A stretch of DNA of 64,000 bases from Defluviitoga tunisiensis (GTDB taxonomy: Bacteria; Thermotogota; Thermotogae; Petrotogales; Petrotogaceae), in assembly GCF_000953715.1 (NCBI RefSeq), contig NZ_LN824141.1, forward strand, positions 1,614,501 to 1,678,500, read 5' to 3'. This document shows positions 26,300 through 35,192 of this stretch, one piece after another. The notes beneath the pieces are model-generated. The model made no database searches, had not been told where the DNA came from, and saw only the letters and a list, made by a program, of their open reading frames with translations. Every line of letters starts with the position of its first letter. Position 1 is the stretch's first letter. The position numbers and the translations under genes were made by a program.

Positions 26300-27157
26300 T
26301 TATTCTTTACCACCTGTATATACATTAGAACCCCCTATAAAATATTTAGTTAATGACAGAAATAAAATTAGCATTGGTACACTAGCAATAACTGCAGCTG
26401 CCATAAGTGCTCCCTCATTGGTGAATTTTTCCTCTGCAAATTGAACTATATATAGAGGAATAGTTTTCATTTTTGGCGATTGAATAACAAGAAGTGGCCA
26501 TAGCAAACTATCCCATTGAGATCTAAAAGTTAAAATTGCTAAAGTAGCTATAGGAGGTAGACTGTTTGGTAAAACTACTCTAAAAAATATCCCTATTTCT
26601 GAAGCACCATCTATTCTTGCAGCATCTAATAGTTCATCTGGAAAAGTGAGTAAAAATTGTCTCATTAAAAACACGCCAAATGCACTCATCAGGAAAGGTA
26701 CTATCAATGCCCAATAGGTATCTTGCCATCCAAAATTTGTTACAATTAGGTAAAGTGGAATCATTATCGCTTCAAATGGAATCATCATTGTACTCAATAT
26801 CATCATTAATATGAAATTTCTTCCTTTGAATCGAAACTTTGCTAACCCATATCCAGTAATTGAACATAATAATATTGTACCTAAAGAAGTAACACTTGCT
26901 ACTAAAAAAGAATTCAGTATATTTCTTACAAAAATAAAGCTTCCATCGTTTCCTCTTAATGCCTGCCAGTAATTCTCTATGTATAAAGTCTTGGGTATCC
27001 AAGGATAAGGTATAGACATTATATCTTTTGCGGGCATGAAAGAAGCAGTAAACATAAAAATAAGAGGAACTAAGACTATGATGGCAAAAACTATAAGAAA
27101 TATCCAAATTAATATATCAGCTACAGTTGAAAATAAAAAACTTTTTTGTTTTGACAT
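26300..27157 (-). CDS. Carbohydrate ABC transporter permease (MalG type)
   Basis: 285 residues, six TM helices. The EAA loop LLDAARIDGASEIGIFFRVVLP is characteristic of CUT1 sugar transporters. The start is ATG with GAGGTGAT upstream. It works with the MalF-type permease and family 1 SBP encoded just upstream. No ATPase is encoded here, so a shared MsmX/UgpC-type ATPase elsewhere is expected. Confidence 0.94.
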   Translation of the reverse strand: MSKQKSFLFSTVADILIWIFLIVFAIIVLVPLIFMFTASFMPAKDIMSIPYPWIPKTLYIENYWQALRGNDGSFIFVRNILNSFLVASVTSLGTILLCSITGYGLAKFRFKGRNFILMMILSTMMIPFEAIMIPLYLIVTNFGWQDTYWALIVPFLMSAFGVFLMRQFLLTFPDELLDAARIDGASEIGIFFRVVLPNSLPPIATLAILTFRSQWDSLLWPLLVIQSPKMKTIPLYIVQFAEEKFTNEGALMAAAVIASVPMLILFLSLTKYFIGGSNVYTGGKE

Positions 27158-27177
27158 AATATCACCTCAATTTATCC

Positions 27178-28080
27178 TTAATACTCTACTTCTTCTGATT
27201 TTGACACTCTAAACTGAACTATTGTTAATGTTAATATAATAACAAATAAAATGATACTCATAGCACTTGCACGTCCTATTTGATGATCCCTGATTGCTGT
27301 ATTATAAATATTTAGAGTAATTACGTCAATTGGTTTCAAAGGAGCACCCGACTGCGTAAAAAGATATTGTGTACTAAATGTCTTTAAGCACTGTGTCATT
27401 GCCATTATTGAAACTAATAGTGTAGTTGGTTTTATAAGTGGCAGGGTAATACGAGTAAACACTTGCCATCTATTAGCTCCGTCTATTCTTGCGGCTTCAT
27501 TAATTGATTGAGGAATACTTGCAATTCCTGTAACAAAAATTACTGTAAAATATCCTATATATTTCCAAAAATATACTATTATAGTAGACAATCTAAGCAT
27601 TCCAGAACTTGTCAACCATTTATAATCTCTTCCTGAAGTATTAAGTATAAAATTAAGAAACTGGTTTGCTAAACCTCTTGGATCAAACATTAATAACCAA
27701 ATTGTTGCAGCGACAACAGAGGACAAAAGGGCTGGTGAATAATAAGACATTTGAAAAAACTTTTGAAATCTTTTCCTTGAGGAAATAAATACTGCGAGAA
27801 TCAAACTTACAACAACCAATGGAATAAATGTCCCTGCGGTAAAGATAGCTGTAGCCTTTACAGAATTCCAAAATGATTCTGAATGTAGTAAATATTTGTA
27901 ATTTCCTAAGCCTATAAACTTGGGTTTGGAAAGCGACAGCAAATCTTTTTTGTAAAAACTTGTTATAAAAGCATTAATAATTGGATAAAAACTAAAAACT
28001 GCAAAAAAAATGATAGCTGGTATCGTAAAAATAAAACCCCATAGAGACTTTTTTCTTTCTATTCCTGCTTTCTTCTTCAT
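27178..28080 (-). CDS. Carbohydrate ABC transporter permease (MalF type)
   Basis: 300 residues with the start at ATG 28080 (MKKKAGIERKKS), which has AAGGAGTGA upstream. A longer frame to 28137 would include the hairpin region and is rejected. Six TM helices; EAA loop INEAARIDGANRWQVFTRITLP. It lies 21 bp before the MalG-type gene. It follows the SBP after a strong hairpin, so expression is probably stepped down relative to the SBP. Confidence 0.94.
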   Translation of the reverse strand: MKKKAGIERKKSLWGFIFTIPAIIFFAVFSFYPIINAFITSFYKKDLLSLSKPKFIGLGNYKYLLHSESFWNSVKATAIFTAGTFIPLVVVSLILAVFISSRKRFQKFFQMSYYSPALLSSVVAATIWLLMFDPRGLANQFLNFILNTSGRDYKWLTSSGMLRLSTIIVYFWKYIGYFTVIFVTGIASIPQSINEAARIDGANRWQVFTRITLPLIKPTTLLVSIMAMTQCLKTFSTQYLFTQSGAPLKPIDVITLNIYNTAIRDHQIGRASAMSIILFVIILTLTIVQFRVSKSEEVEY

Positions 28081-28101
28081 AAATATCTCACTCCTTAAAA
28101 A

Positions 28102-28125
28102 GTAGGCGAGCATCTGCTCGCCTAC
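28102..28125 (-). terminator. Terminator-like hairpin between sugar SBP and permease
   Basis: Perfect 11-bp inverted repeat GTAGGCGAGCA/TGCTCGCCTAC with a 2-base centre, followed on the minus strand by TTTTT. Located inside the operon after the SBP stop. Confidence 0.82.
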
Positions 28126-28145
28126 ATACGCATTCACAAATAATT

Positions 28146-29426
28146 TTAGTCCTCTTTTAATAATTCATTAGCTTTCTTTTTAAGAGTGGCCAAAGCTTGT
28201 TCTGGTGTGGTATTTGTTAGCATCACAGATTCTATTGCTTCCTTTAACAATTGTTCTAGTTGAGGGCCTTTTGGATGCAAAGGAACTGGATGAGATTTTG
28301 CCAAATCTGACATAAAAACATTAGCATATGGGTAATTTTTAAATACATCAGAATCTAGCAAAGTTTTCTTAGGCTGTATTAAACCAACCTTTAATAAATA
28401 ATCCTCTGGATGGGTTAACATAAAATTAATAAACTTCCAGGCATATTCTTGTTTTTCTTTAGAACTTTCTGCATTTACCATATAATAATGACCATAATAA
28501 TTACATCTTACATCATTTACAGCGTTTTCAAAAACTGGAAAAGGAACAACCATCCATTCTCCACTTTCATAAAATTCGGGATTTTGCGCTTTAATTCTAT
28601 CTATCTGGTATAATCCTGACATACACATTGTTACAGAATTATTATCTCTATTAAAATCATTCCTTGCAGGTTGATAAGTTGGAGATCCTAAGTTCTTTCC
28701 CTGTGGCCCCCAATCTTTCATAAATTGAAGTGCTTTTAACCATGCTCCATCATTTATTATTGCAGTTTTTCCATCTTCACTTAGTAAACTTCCACCCAAT
28801 TGTTCAACAAGCGGTAACCATTCAGTGAAATAATAAGGATATCTAAAATCAAACCCTCTTCTCAATATTATTTCTCCATCTCTAATGACTAACTTCTCGC
28901 TAATTCTCATAACATCTTCCCAAGTTTTTGGATAATCTTTTTCTGGATCCAAACCAACTTCCCTAAAATATTTTTTATTAAGATACATACACCAATTGGT
29001 AACTTCTAATGGTAATCCATACACTTTATCATTATAAATAACTGGATCCATAGTTCCTTCAATATATAGAGAAAGTAAATCGTCATAGCTTTTTAATCCT
29101 AGGGCTTTTAAATCAACAGGTGCTACTCTTTCATTAACGACATATGGATAAGCGTCTTGTATCTCCATGTTAAAAATATCAGGGCCTTTTCTTGCAGAAA
29201 ATGCTGTTAACACAACTTCTCTAATTTTTGAAGAAGGATAAGTAACTCTTGTAATTTTTACTTCAGGATACATCTTTTGAAATTCTGCTATATATGCCTC
29301 CTCTAAAGGAGTCCTGTTTGGGTCTTCATGTGTCCAAAAAATTAATTCAACTGTTTTTCCAAAAAGTCCAACAATCATACACATAAAAATAATAATAAAT
29401 ATTGTAACTTTCTTGTCTTTTAACAT
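28146..29426 (-). CDS. Extracellular sugar-binding protein (SBP family 1)
   Basis: 426 residues. The start is ATG 29426; a GTG at 29438 lies in the Shine-Dalgarno GAGGAGGTG. The N-terminal signal peptide (KKVTIFIIIFMCMIVGLFG) lacks a lipobox. The mature protein begins VELIFWTHEDPNRTPLEEAY, typical of family 1 SBPs, and YGLPLEVTNWCMYLNKKYF is also typical. It delivers an oligosaccharide to the MalF/MalG-type permease. It is the first gene of the operon ending with a phosphohexomutase. Confidence 0.93.
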   Translation of the reverse strand: MLKDKKVTIFIIIFMCMIVGLFGKTVELIFWTHEDPNRTPLEEAYIAEFQKMYPEVKITRVTYPSSKIREVVLTAFSARKGPDIFNMEIQDAYPYVVNERVAPVDLKALGLKSYDDLLSLYIEGTMDPVIYNDKVYGLPLEVTNWCMYLNKKYFREVGLDPEKDYPKTWEDVMRISEKLVIRDGEIILRRGFDFRYPYYFTEWLPLVEQLGGSLLSEDGKTAIINDGAWLKALQFMKDWGPQGKNLGSPTYQPARNDFNRDNNSVTMCMSGLYQIDRIKAQNPEFYESGEWMVVPFPVFENAVNDVRCNYYGHYYMVNAESSKEKQEYAWKFINFMLTHPEDYLLKVGLIQPKKTLLDSDVFKNYPYANVFMSDLAKSHPVPLHPKGPQLEQLLKEAIESVMLTNTTPEQALATLKKKANELLKED

Positions 29427-29457
29427 AATACTTAACACCTCCTCATAAAATAAAGAA

Positions 29458-29670
29458 TTTACTCACTTTGAGAATCCCAAAATCCTTATTATACCTATGT
29501 TTTGGATTTAATTATTTTTTCAAAATACCTCACTACTTCTAACCTTCACTAACTCATAATTTCTTTAACCTTTTTGGTACTTGTACCGATGAAGGAAGGA
29601 GGGTTTTGCACTGAACTCATTATAAATTCAATTATTAAAAAATCTACTTTCTAAAGTCCCTAAAATATTA
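29458..29670. repeat. Dispersed intergenic repeat, copy B
   Basis: Aligns with copies A and C. It shares CCAAAATCCTTATTATA, the palindrome GGTACTTGTACC, a G-rich block, TTATAAATT and TTTCTAAAGTCC. It also shares TTACTCACTT before the left end with copy C. It lies in the presumed leader of the sugar ABC operon. Confidence 0.8.
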
Positions 29671-29892
29671 ACATAATCATTTGATTTCAGTTCTTAGAAA
29701 CTGAATAGTGACTAGAAGAACATAAAATAGTTTTACAATTATGGATAAAAGATTGAATAGAAAATTTATCATTTTGGTAAGAAGTTCTATCTTAGAAAAA
29801 TAAACAATAGTTATTTTAATAGAAGAAAATCATCTTTGAGAATAAAATTAATTAATACCACTATTAATTTTCAATTAATTATTAAAACATAA

Positions 29893-29906
29893 TGCAAACG
29901 TTTTCA
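29893..29906. promoter_or_regulatory. LacI/CcpA-like operator
   Basis: On the minus strand TGAAAACGTTTGCA, a near-perfect palindrome fitting TGWAANCGNTNWCA except one position. It begins 14 bp downstream of a TATAAT (29920-29925), whose -35 is weak. This is the place where a repressor would block the sugar operon. Confidence 0.55.
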
Positions 29907-30131
29907 TACATTGTTATAAATTATAGGCATAAATTACAGAAAGTTACTAAGTTGCATATAATATTACCTTATCTTTTCTATACTATCATAAAACTTTACT
30001 ATTTTCAAATCTAATAAACGACGATATTTACATCTAATTCGTTGTAATCTCCAACATTTGTTATTAAATTCATTATTTGGTTATTTTTTATATTTAACAA
30101 ATAAAAAGCTTTCTTAATAATCTGAATTTAT

Positions 30132-31004
30132 TTAAGAAGGTATTATGTACTGGCTCCAGGCTTTTCTGCCCTTATAATCCATACATTCTATTCTTATCCA
30201 ATTATCTCTTTCGCTAAATTTATAACTTGCGCTGGTAAGGTATTTACCTCGTTTTTTTACTACACGCTTTTCATTATAAAAATCGTCGCTCATAAAAGAA
30301 ATTCGAACAACTGGAGATGTTTCTACAAAAATTTCATTATCTTCTAAAATGATCTGGCGTATTATAGGACCTTGACTAGCATAGAAATTTCCATTTTTTA
30401 TATTTTGAATAATATTTGTTCTATCTAAATTAGGACTGTTAACCATAATATAACCTCCAAATAAATCTTCTGAATACTGATGAGTATCATCTACTGCAAA
30501 AATAAGTTTAATAAGACCTTTTGAAGCTACCGTATCAATATATTCAACCGAACTTCCTCTATTGGATTTGGTTTCTGAAATTGTGTTAAATATTTCAATA
30601 CCATGGTAATCATGCAATTTGAGTGCATCTTCATGTGTTAATAAAGACCATGAAGGATGAGCTAAAATAGCTAACCCTTTTCTTTGAGTTATCATGTCTA
30701 TTAAATCTTGCGCAGTTAAACCTTCTTGATATTCTATATTTCCTTCAAAACCTATTCCAACTATATGAAAAGCTCTTCTTGATACATAATCATTAACGTC
30801 TAACTCTATTCCACTTAAAACTAAAAAATCATTGTGTTGCTCTGATTTAGAAGCTCTTCTATGATCTGTTATCGAAATAAAATCATAATGTTCATTTTTG
30901 TAAATGAGTACTGCTTCATCAGGAGTTAATAAACCATCAGACAAATGTGTGTGCGTATGAAGATTTCCTTTGTACCATTTGTTTTCTTCGTTAAATAGCT
31001 TCAC
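30132..31004 (-). CDS. PHP-domain metal-dependent hydrolase
   Basis: 290 residues. The N-terminal PHP motif 1 is GNLHTHTHLSDG; DFISITDHR, LAILAHPSW and a late FAVDDTHQY supply further metal ligands. Such proteins are phosphoesterases or nucleases with a trinuclear metal site. The C-terminal ~70 residues form a small beta-rich domain, as in CehA-like members. The start is GTG with GGAGG upstream. No signal peptide. Substrate unknown; a terminator at 31065-31092 separates it from the Opp unit upstream. Confidence 0.85.
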   Translation of the reverse strand: MKLFNEENKWYKGNLHTHTHLSDGLLTPDEAVLIYKNEHYDFISITDHRRASKSEQHNDFLVLSGIELDVNDYVSRRAFHIVGIGFEGNIEYQEGLTAQDLIDMITQRKGLAILAHPSWSLLTHEDALKLHDYHGIEIFNTISETKSNRGSSVEYIDTVASKGLIKLIFAVDDTHQYSEDLFGGYIMVNSPNLDRTNIIQNIKNGNFYASQGPIIRQIILEDNEIFVETSPVVRISFMSDDFYNEKRVVKKRGKYLTSASYKFSERDNWIRIECMDYKGRKAWSQYIIPS

Positions 31005-31064
31005 TAAATATCCTCCTTATAAGAAAGTAGTTATACGAGATATAATTTTCTATAAAGTAATATT

Positions 31065-31092
31065 AAAAAACGTAGGCATTTAATTTGCCTAC
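31065..31092 (-). terminator. Terminator after the duplicated SBP-OppB unit
   Basis: Stem GTAGGCA/TGCCTAC with a 7-nt loop, followed by TTTTTT on the minus strand, about 130 bp past the OppB stop. Confidence 0.75.
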
Positions 31093-31200
31093 AATATTTT
31101 ATCATCTATTGCCATTTATAAAACCAATCTTAACTTACAAATATATTCATTTTTTTATACGAACTGTTATATGTGTTCATTGTTTAATTAATATTAGACT

Positions 31201-32188
31201 TTTTCCGATATAAAATAGGTTAACTTATTCTAATTCTTGGATCAAGTATCGCAAGTGCTATGTCTGCAAGCAGATTCCCTATTTGAGTCATAAAAGCTAT
31301 GAACATCAAAAAAGTCATTACTAAGTATTGATCATGATTTAATAATGCATTATAAAAAAAAGGACCCATTGTTGGTAAATTTAATACTATCGATGTAATT
31401 ATTGTTCCGCTAAATATCTCCGGCAACTGCATACCAGCTATGCTTACCAAAGGATTAATTGCATTTTTTATTACATGGCGTCTAACTACCTGGTCTTCTA
31501 AACCTCGGGCTTTTAAAGAAGTTACAAACGGAGCATTAATAACGTCAAGCATGTTACCCCTCATTACTCTCATTAAACCTGCAAGTCCTGAAAATCCTAT
31601 TACTACTATAGGTAACCAAATATGTTTTAGTAAATCTAACAATTTTGCCCAACTCCATGGAGCTCCCATATATTCAGCGGAAAATAAACCTCCTAATGAT
31701 GTTGCTCCCATTTGTAAAGCCAACCACATAAAAACTAAAGCAAGAAAGAAAACTGGTACTGAAATTCCTAAAAATCCTATAAAGGTAAGAATGTAATCTC
31801 CAGCAGTATATTGATGAAATGATGTATAAATTCCAGCAGGAATTGCTATAATCCATTGAAATATAATAGTTAAAATTGCAATCGAAACTGTCCAACCCAT
31901 TCTTTCCCAGATTAATTCTCCTACAGGTCTTTTATATGCAAATGAATATCCAAAATCTCCTCTTGTAATTATACCTTTTATCCACATAAAATATCTTTGC
32001 ACAGGTGGTTTATCAAGTCCTAAAGATTTTTGTAATTCAATCACCTGCTCTGGAGATACGCGAGGATTATTAAGATATTGTGTAGCAAAATCTCCAGGTT
32101 GAAGTTCAGTAATTATAAAACATATTACAGAAATTAAAAACATCATTGGAATCATAATGAGTAATCTTCTGATTATGAATGTTGTCAT
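31201..32188 (-). repeat. Duplicated oppB segment, copy 1
   Basis: Corresponds to 37278-38265 at a constant offset of 6077. The first 466 bp (31201-31666), including 19 bp past the stop codon, look identical to the other copy. The rest alternates identical and clearly diverged blocks. Confidence 0.9.
31220..32188 (-). CDS. oppB: Oligopeptide ABC transporter permease OppB, duplicate copy
   Basis: 322 residues with the start at ATG 32188 (MTTFIIRRLLIMIPMMFLIS), after TTGGAGGAA; the in-frame TTG upstream lies inside that site. It has six TM helices and the EAA motif SLKARGLEDQVVRRHVIKNA. It is almost identical to the OppB at 37297-38265. It follows its own SBP (32282-34030), but no OppC or ATPase follows. 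It probably uses OppC/D/F of the upstream unit or is a redundant copy. Confidence 0.93.
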   Translation of the reverse strand: MTTFIIRRLLIMIPMMFLISVICFIITELQPGDFATQYLNNPRVSPEQVIELQKSLGLDKPPVQRYFMWIKGIITRGDFGYSFAYKRPVGELIWERMGWTVSIAILTIIFQWIIAIPAGIYTSFHQYTAGDYILTFIGFLGISVPVFFLALVFMWLALQMGATSLGGLFSAEYMGAPWSWAKLLDLLKHIWLPIVVIGFSGLAGLMRVMRGNMLDVINAPFVTSLKARGLEDQVVRRHVIKNAINPLVSIAGMQLPEIFSGTIITSIVLNLPTMGPFFYNALLNHDQYLVMTFLMFIAFMTQIGNLLADIALAILDPRIRIS

Positions 32189-32254
32189 CTTTAATTCCTC
32201 CAATGTAAAAAAATATCTTTCTACTTTCTACCTATAATTTGAATATTATCAACA

Positions 32255-32278
32255 AAGAGAGGGAAAAATCCCTCTCTT
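32255..32278 (-). terminator. Hairpin between SBP and duplicate oppB
   Basis: Stem AAGAGAGGG/CCCTCTCTT with a 6-nt loop, followed by TTTGTTG on the minus strand. Same position and similar sequence as the hairpin at 5861-5881. Confidence 0.65.
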
Positions 32279-32281
32279 CTA

Positions 32282-34030
32282 TTAATTAATATTATTTTTA
32301 AATATTGTTTCGTTAGAATAGACAATAACACCTTCATCATTCAAAAAATAATTTGCTATATTTGATTGTTTTGCTGATAATTCCATACCTTTGCAAACAA
32401 ATATAAAAGGAACATAATAAGCATAGAGAGCTTGCCAATCATCATAATAAATCTTTCTTAATATTTGATCCATAGTAATCTGTGCTTTTTCAAAATCTTC
32501 ATAAATTCTCAATTCCCATTCCAGCATTTCTTCAAATACAGCCTCACCTGTCTCCTTTTTCATAGTTGAAAGGTGATTGTAATACAAATGATTTCCTGGC
32601 TGCCATATGGCTTTTCTTAATTGAGGATCTGGTTGATTACCAAATGCACCTAAGGCTGCTTCAAAATCTCCTGATTGTGTAATTTGAGAGACTAAGGTTG
32701 GATCAAGTATTTGTAAATAAACTTTAACCCCTATGTCTTCTAGATCCTGAGAATATATGTAAGCAATATCCTGAAATTCTTGAGCACTTGATGCAGTTAA
32801 AACAAATTCGAACCTTTTTCCGTTAGGCAATTCTCTCCAACCGTCACCATCTCGATCTTTTATACCTACTGAGTCGAGCATTTGTCCGGCCATTTCTAAA
32901 TCGTACTTTCTCCTTATATTTTCTATGTTTGGATTGTAAAAAGACTTATTACTAGGAAGAACTGGTGTTCCACCATAAACTGCTAGTGTATTGTATACTT
33001 CTTCAATTATTCTGTCTCTATTTAAAGCATATTCCATCGCAAATCTAAACCTTTCATTCCTGAATACTTCTTTAAGCTCGGGATCTTTGGCATCAAAATT
33101 AAAAGTTACATGAACAGGACTTGGTGTTGGTTTTATTGGTTGCCCTTTAAAAACTTGTATCTTTCCTTTAGATAATTCCTCTTGTTTTAAATACGGATAA
33201 TCTTTCGGGGACACAGACATGTAATCAATTTTACCGGCCAAAAATTGTGCATTGGCAACCTCATCATCTTGAATTATTAAATAAACTAATTCATCAACGT
33301 AAGGAAGTTTATTTCCCCATTTATCAACTTTCCAATAGTAAGGATTTTTTTCTAAAACTACTTTTTGCTCAGTTACATATTCTTTTAATATAAATGGACC
33401 AGTTCCTGCAAATTCGTTGGGTGGGGTATTTGTTAGCCATAAACGGTTAACAGATCCCATATCGTTTTTGTCTATTTTTGACTCTAGTTTGTGTTGTGGA
33501 TATATATATGCATGGCTTAACACATTAAAAAATGCACCATAAGGTTCTGGTAGAAAGGCTTTTACAGTTCTCTCATCTACTTTTTCCCATCTAACAAGTT
33601 CACCACCAATTGTAAATCTAGCAATTTCATTTCCTTCTGCAAATCTATTCATTATATAATATTTCATTGAAAAAATTACGTCATCTGCAGTAAACGGGTG
33701 ACCATCACTCCACTTAATATCCCTTAAATGGAAAATTACCTCTTTACCGTCTTCAGATGTTTCCCAAGATTCAGCTAAAGCCGGCTCAATTACATTTGTG
33801 ATTGGATTAAGATCAACAAGTCCTCTTAAAAATTGACCTGCTATTGTATAAGCTACATTATCCAATGTACCATAATAGTTAAATGATTGAGGTGCACTTG
33901 CAATTCTTATCGCAATAGTACCTCCAAACTTAGGTTTTTCAGGTGTAAACATTTCATTAACTACAAAATTTACTGCAAATATACTAAAAGACAGAACAAC
34001 CACAACTAACAAAGTAAAAAACTTTTTCAT
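32282..34030 (-). CDS. Extracellular solute-binding protein (SBP family 5)
   Basis: 582 residues with the start at ATG 34030 (MKKFFTLLVVVVLSFSIFA), after AGGGAGG; an in-frame ATG at 34051 includes that site and is rejected. The family segment REDIxWSDGHPF appears as RDIKWSDGHPFTADDV. It is clearly a paralogue of the SBP at 38434-40173. Shared blocks include PALAESW, EDGKEVIFHLRD and RDRIIEEVYNTLAVYGGTP. It is followed by the duplicate OppB. It probably binds an oligopeptide or oligosaccharide different from its sister. Confidence 0.93.
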   Translation of the reverse strand: MKKFFTLLVVVVLSFSIFAVNFVVNEMFTPEKPKFGGTIAIRIASAPQSFNYYGTLDNVAYTIAGQFLRGLVDLNPITNVIEPALAESWETSEDGKEVIFHLRDIKWSDGHPFTADDVIFSMKYYIMNRFAEGNEIARFTIGGELVRWEKVDERTVKAFLPEPYGAFFNVLSHAYIYPQHKLESKIDKNDMGSVNRLWLTNTPPNEFAGTGPFILKEYVTEQKVVLEKNPYYWKVDKWGNKLPYVDELVYLIIQDDEVANAQFLAGKIDYMSVSPKDYPYLKQEELSKGKIQVFKGQPIKPTPSPVHVTFNFDAKDPELKEVFRNERFRFAMEYALNRDRIIEEVYNTLAVYGGTPVLPSNKSFYNPNIENIRRKYDLEMAGQMLDSVGIKDRDGDGWRELPNGKRFEFVLTASSAQEFQDIAYIYSQDLEDIGVKVYLQILDPTLVSQITQSGDFEAALGAFGNQPDPQLRKAIWQPGNHLYYNHLSTMKKETGEAVFEEMLEWELRIYEDFEKAQITMDQILRKIYYDDWQALYAYYVPFIFVCKGMELSAKQSNIANYFLNDEGVIVYSNETIFKNNIN

Positions 34031-34211
34031 ACCTAAGAGCCTCCCTTTCATTTTATAAGAAACACTTGTTACAATTTAAATGAAACAAAAGATAAATAAA
34101 ACTATTTTTTGATGAAATAATTATATTAATAACAAAATATTTATTTCATATTATTTTACTTTTCATAAAAATTCTTCTTTAACCTATTTGAAATAATTTT
34201 TAATATGTTAT

Positions 34212-35192
34212 CTATTCATATAAGTGGCATGCTATTTTATGTTCTTTTCCAATTAATTTAGGTTTTATCTTATCACAAACGTCCATTTTATATGGACATC
34301 TAGGGTGAAATGGGCATCCAAGGGGCGGATTTATAGGACTAGGCGGCTCTCCTGTAACTGAAACTTTGCCCAATTTTCTATTTGTTGGATCCCAACTTGG
34401 CATAGAACTCATTAAAACTTTTGTGTAAGGATGCATAGGATTTTCAAATAATTCTTCAGCAGGTGCTTCTTCTATAGCATTTCCCAAATAAATAACCACA
34501 ATTCTATCACTTACATGATGAATTAGATCTAAATTATGTGATATGAAAAGGTATGAAATTTTAAACTCATTTTGAATTTCTTTCAATATTTCTATTATTT
34601 GATTTTGAACTGAGACATCCAGAGCAGAAGTAGGTTCATCACATATAATTAATCTGGGTCTTAATGTTAAAGCTCTTGCAATCGCTATTCGTTGTCTTTG
34701 ACCACCACTAAATTCATGTGGATACCTAGTAGTATAGGTAGCACTCAAACCAACTCTTTCTAATAACTCATTAACATAATCATCTTCTTCTTTTTTATTT
34801 TTGAAAACTCTATGTATTTGAAGGGGCTCTTTGATTATTTCACCAACCGTTAGCCTAGGATCTAATGAATCATAAGGATTTTGAAAAATCATTTGAATAT
34901 TTTTTCTAAAAATACCTCTTATCGATTTATCAAGTTTATGTGATATATCAAACTCATTTCCTTTCTCATCATAAAAATATAGTGAACCTTCAGTTGGATC
35001 GTATATTTTTGTAATTATTCTCCCCAAAGTTGTTTTCCCACATCCTGATTCTCCAACAACTCCTATACTCTCGAAATCATTGATTTCAATATCTATATTT
35101 TCTAGCGCTTTAACATAACCAGTTACTTTTAAAAAAACTCCCCCTCTAATTGGAAAATATTTTTTTATATTATTAGCCTTAATTATTTTCAA
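34212..35192 (-). CDS. oppF: Oligopeptide ABC transporter ATP-binding protein OppF
   Basis: About 326 residues. I choose TTG 35192 (KIIKANNIKKYFPIRGG) because GGAGGT lies 7 nt upstream; an in-frame ATG at 35213 would place the start 35 bp inside oppD. Walker A GESGCGKTT, Q-loop FQNPYDSLDPR, signature FSGGQRQR, Walker B LIICDEP and the C-terminal CPFHPRCP domain are all present. Normal family length, without the insertion of the OppF at 1198. Last gene of the 34212-40173 operon core. Confidence 0.95.
   Translation of the reverse strand: MKIIKANNIKKYFPIRGGVFLKVTGYVKALENIDIEINDFESIGVVGESGCGKTTLGRIITKIYDPTEGSLYFYDEKGNEFDISHKLDKSIRGIFRKNIQMIFQNPYDSLDPRLTVGEIIKEPLQIHRVFKNKKEEDDYVNELLERVGLSATYTTRYPHEFSGGQRQRIAIARALTLRPRLIICDEPTSALDVSVQNQIIEILKEIQNEFKISYLFISHNLDLIHHVSDRIVVIYLGNAIEEAPAEELFENPMHPYTKVLMSSMPSWDPTNRKLGKVSVTGEPPSPINPPLGCPFHPRCPYKMDVCDKIKPKLIGKEHKIACHLYE

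Larger units (their letters stand above)
29427..30131. other. Long intergenic region upstream of the sugar operon
   Basis: 705 bp without a gene. It holds repeat copy B (about 29458-29670), a LacI/CcpA-type palindrome at 29893-29906 and a TATAAT at 29920-29925 on the minus strand. The remainder is AT-rich and I see nothing more in it. Confidence 0.6.
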
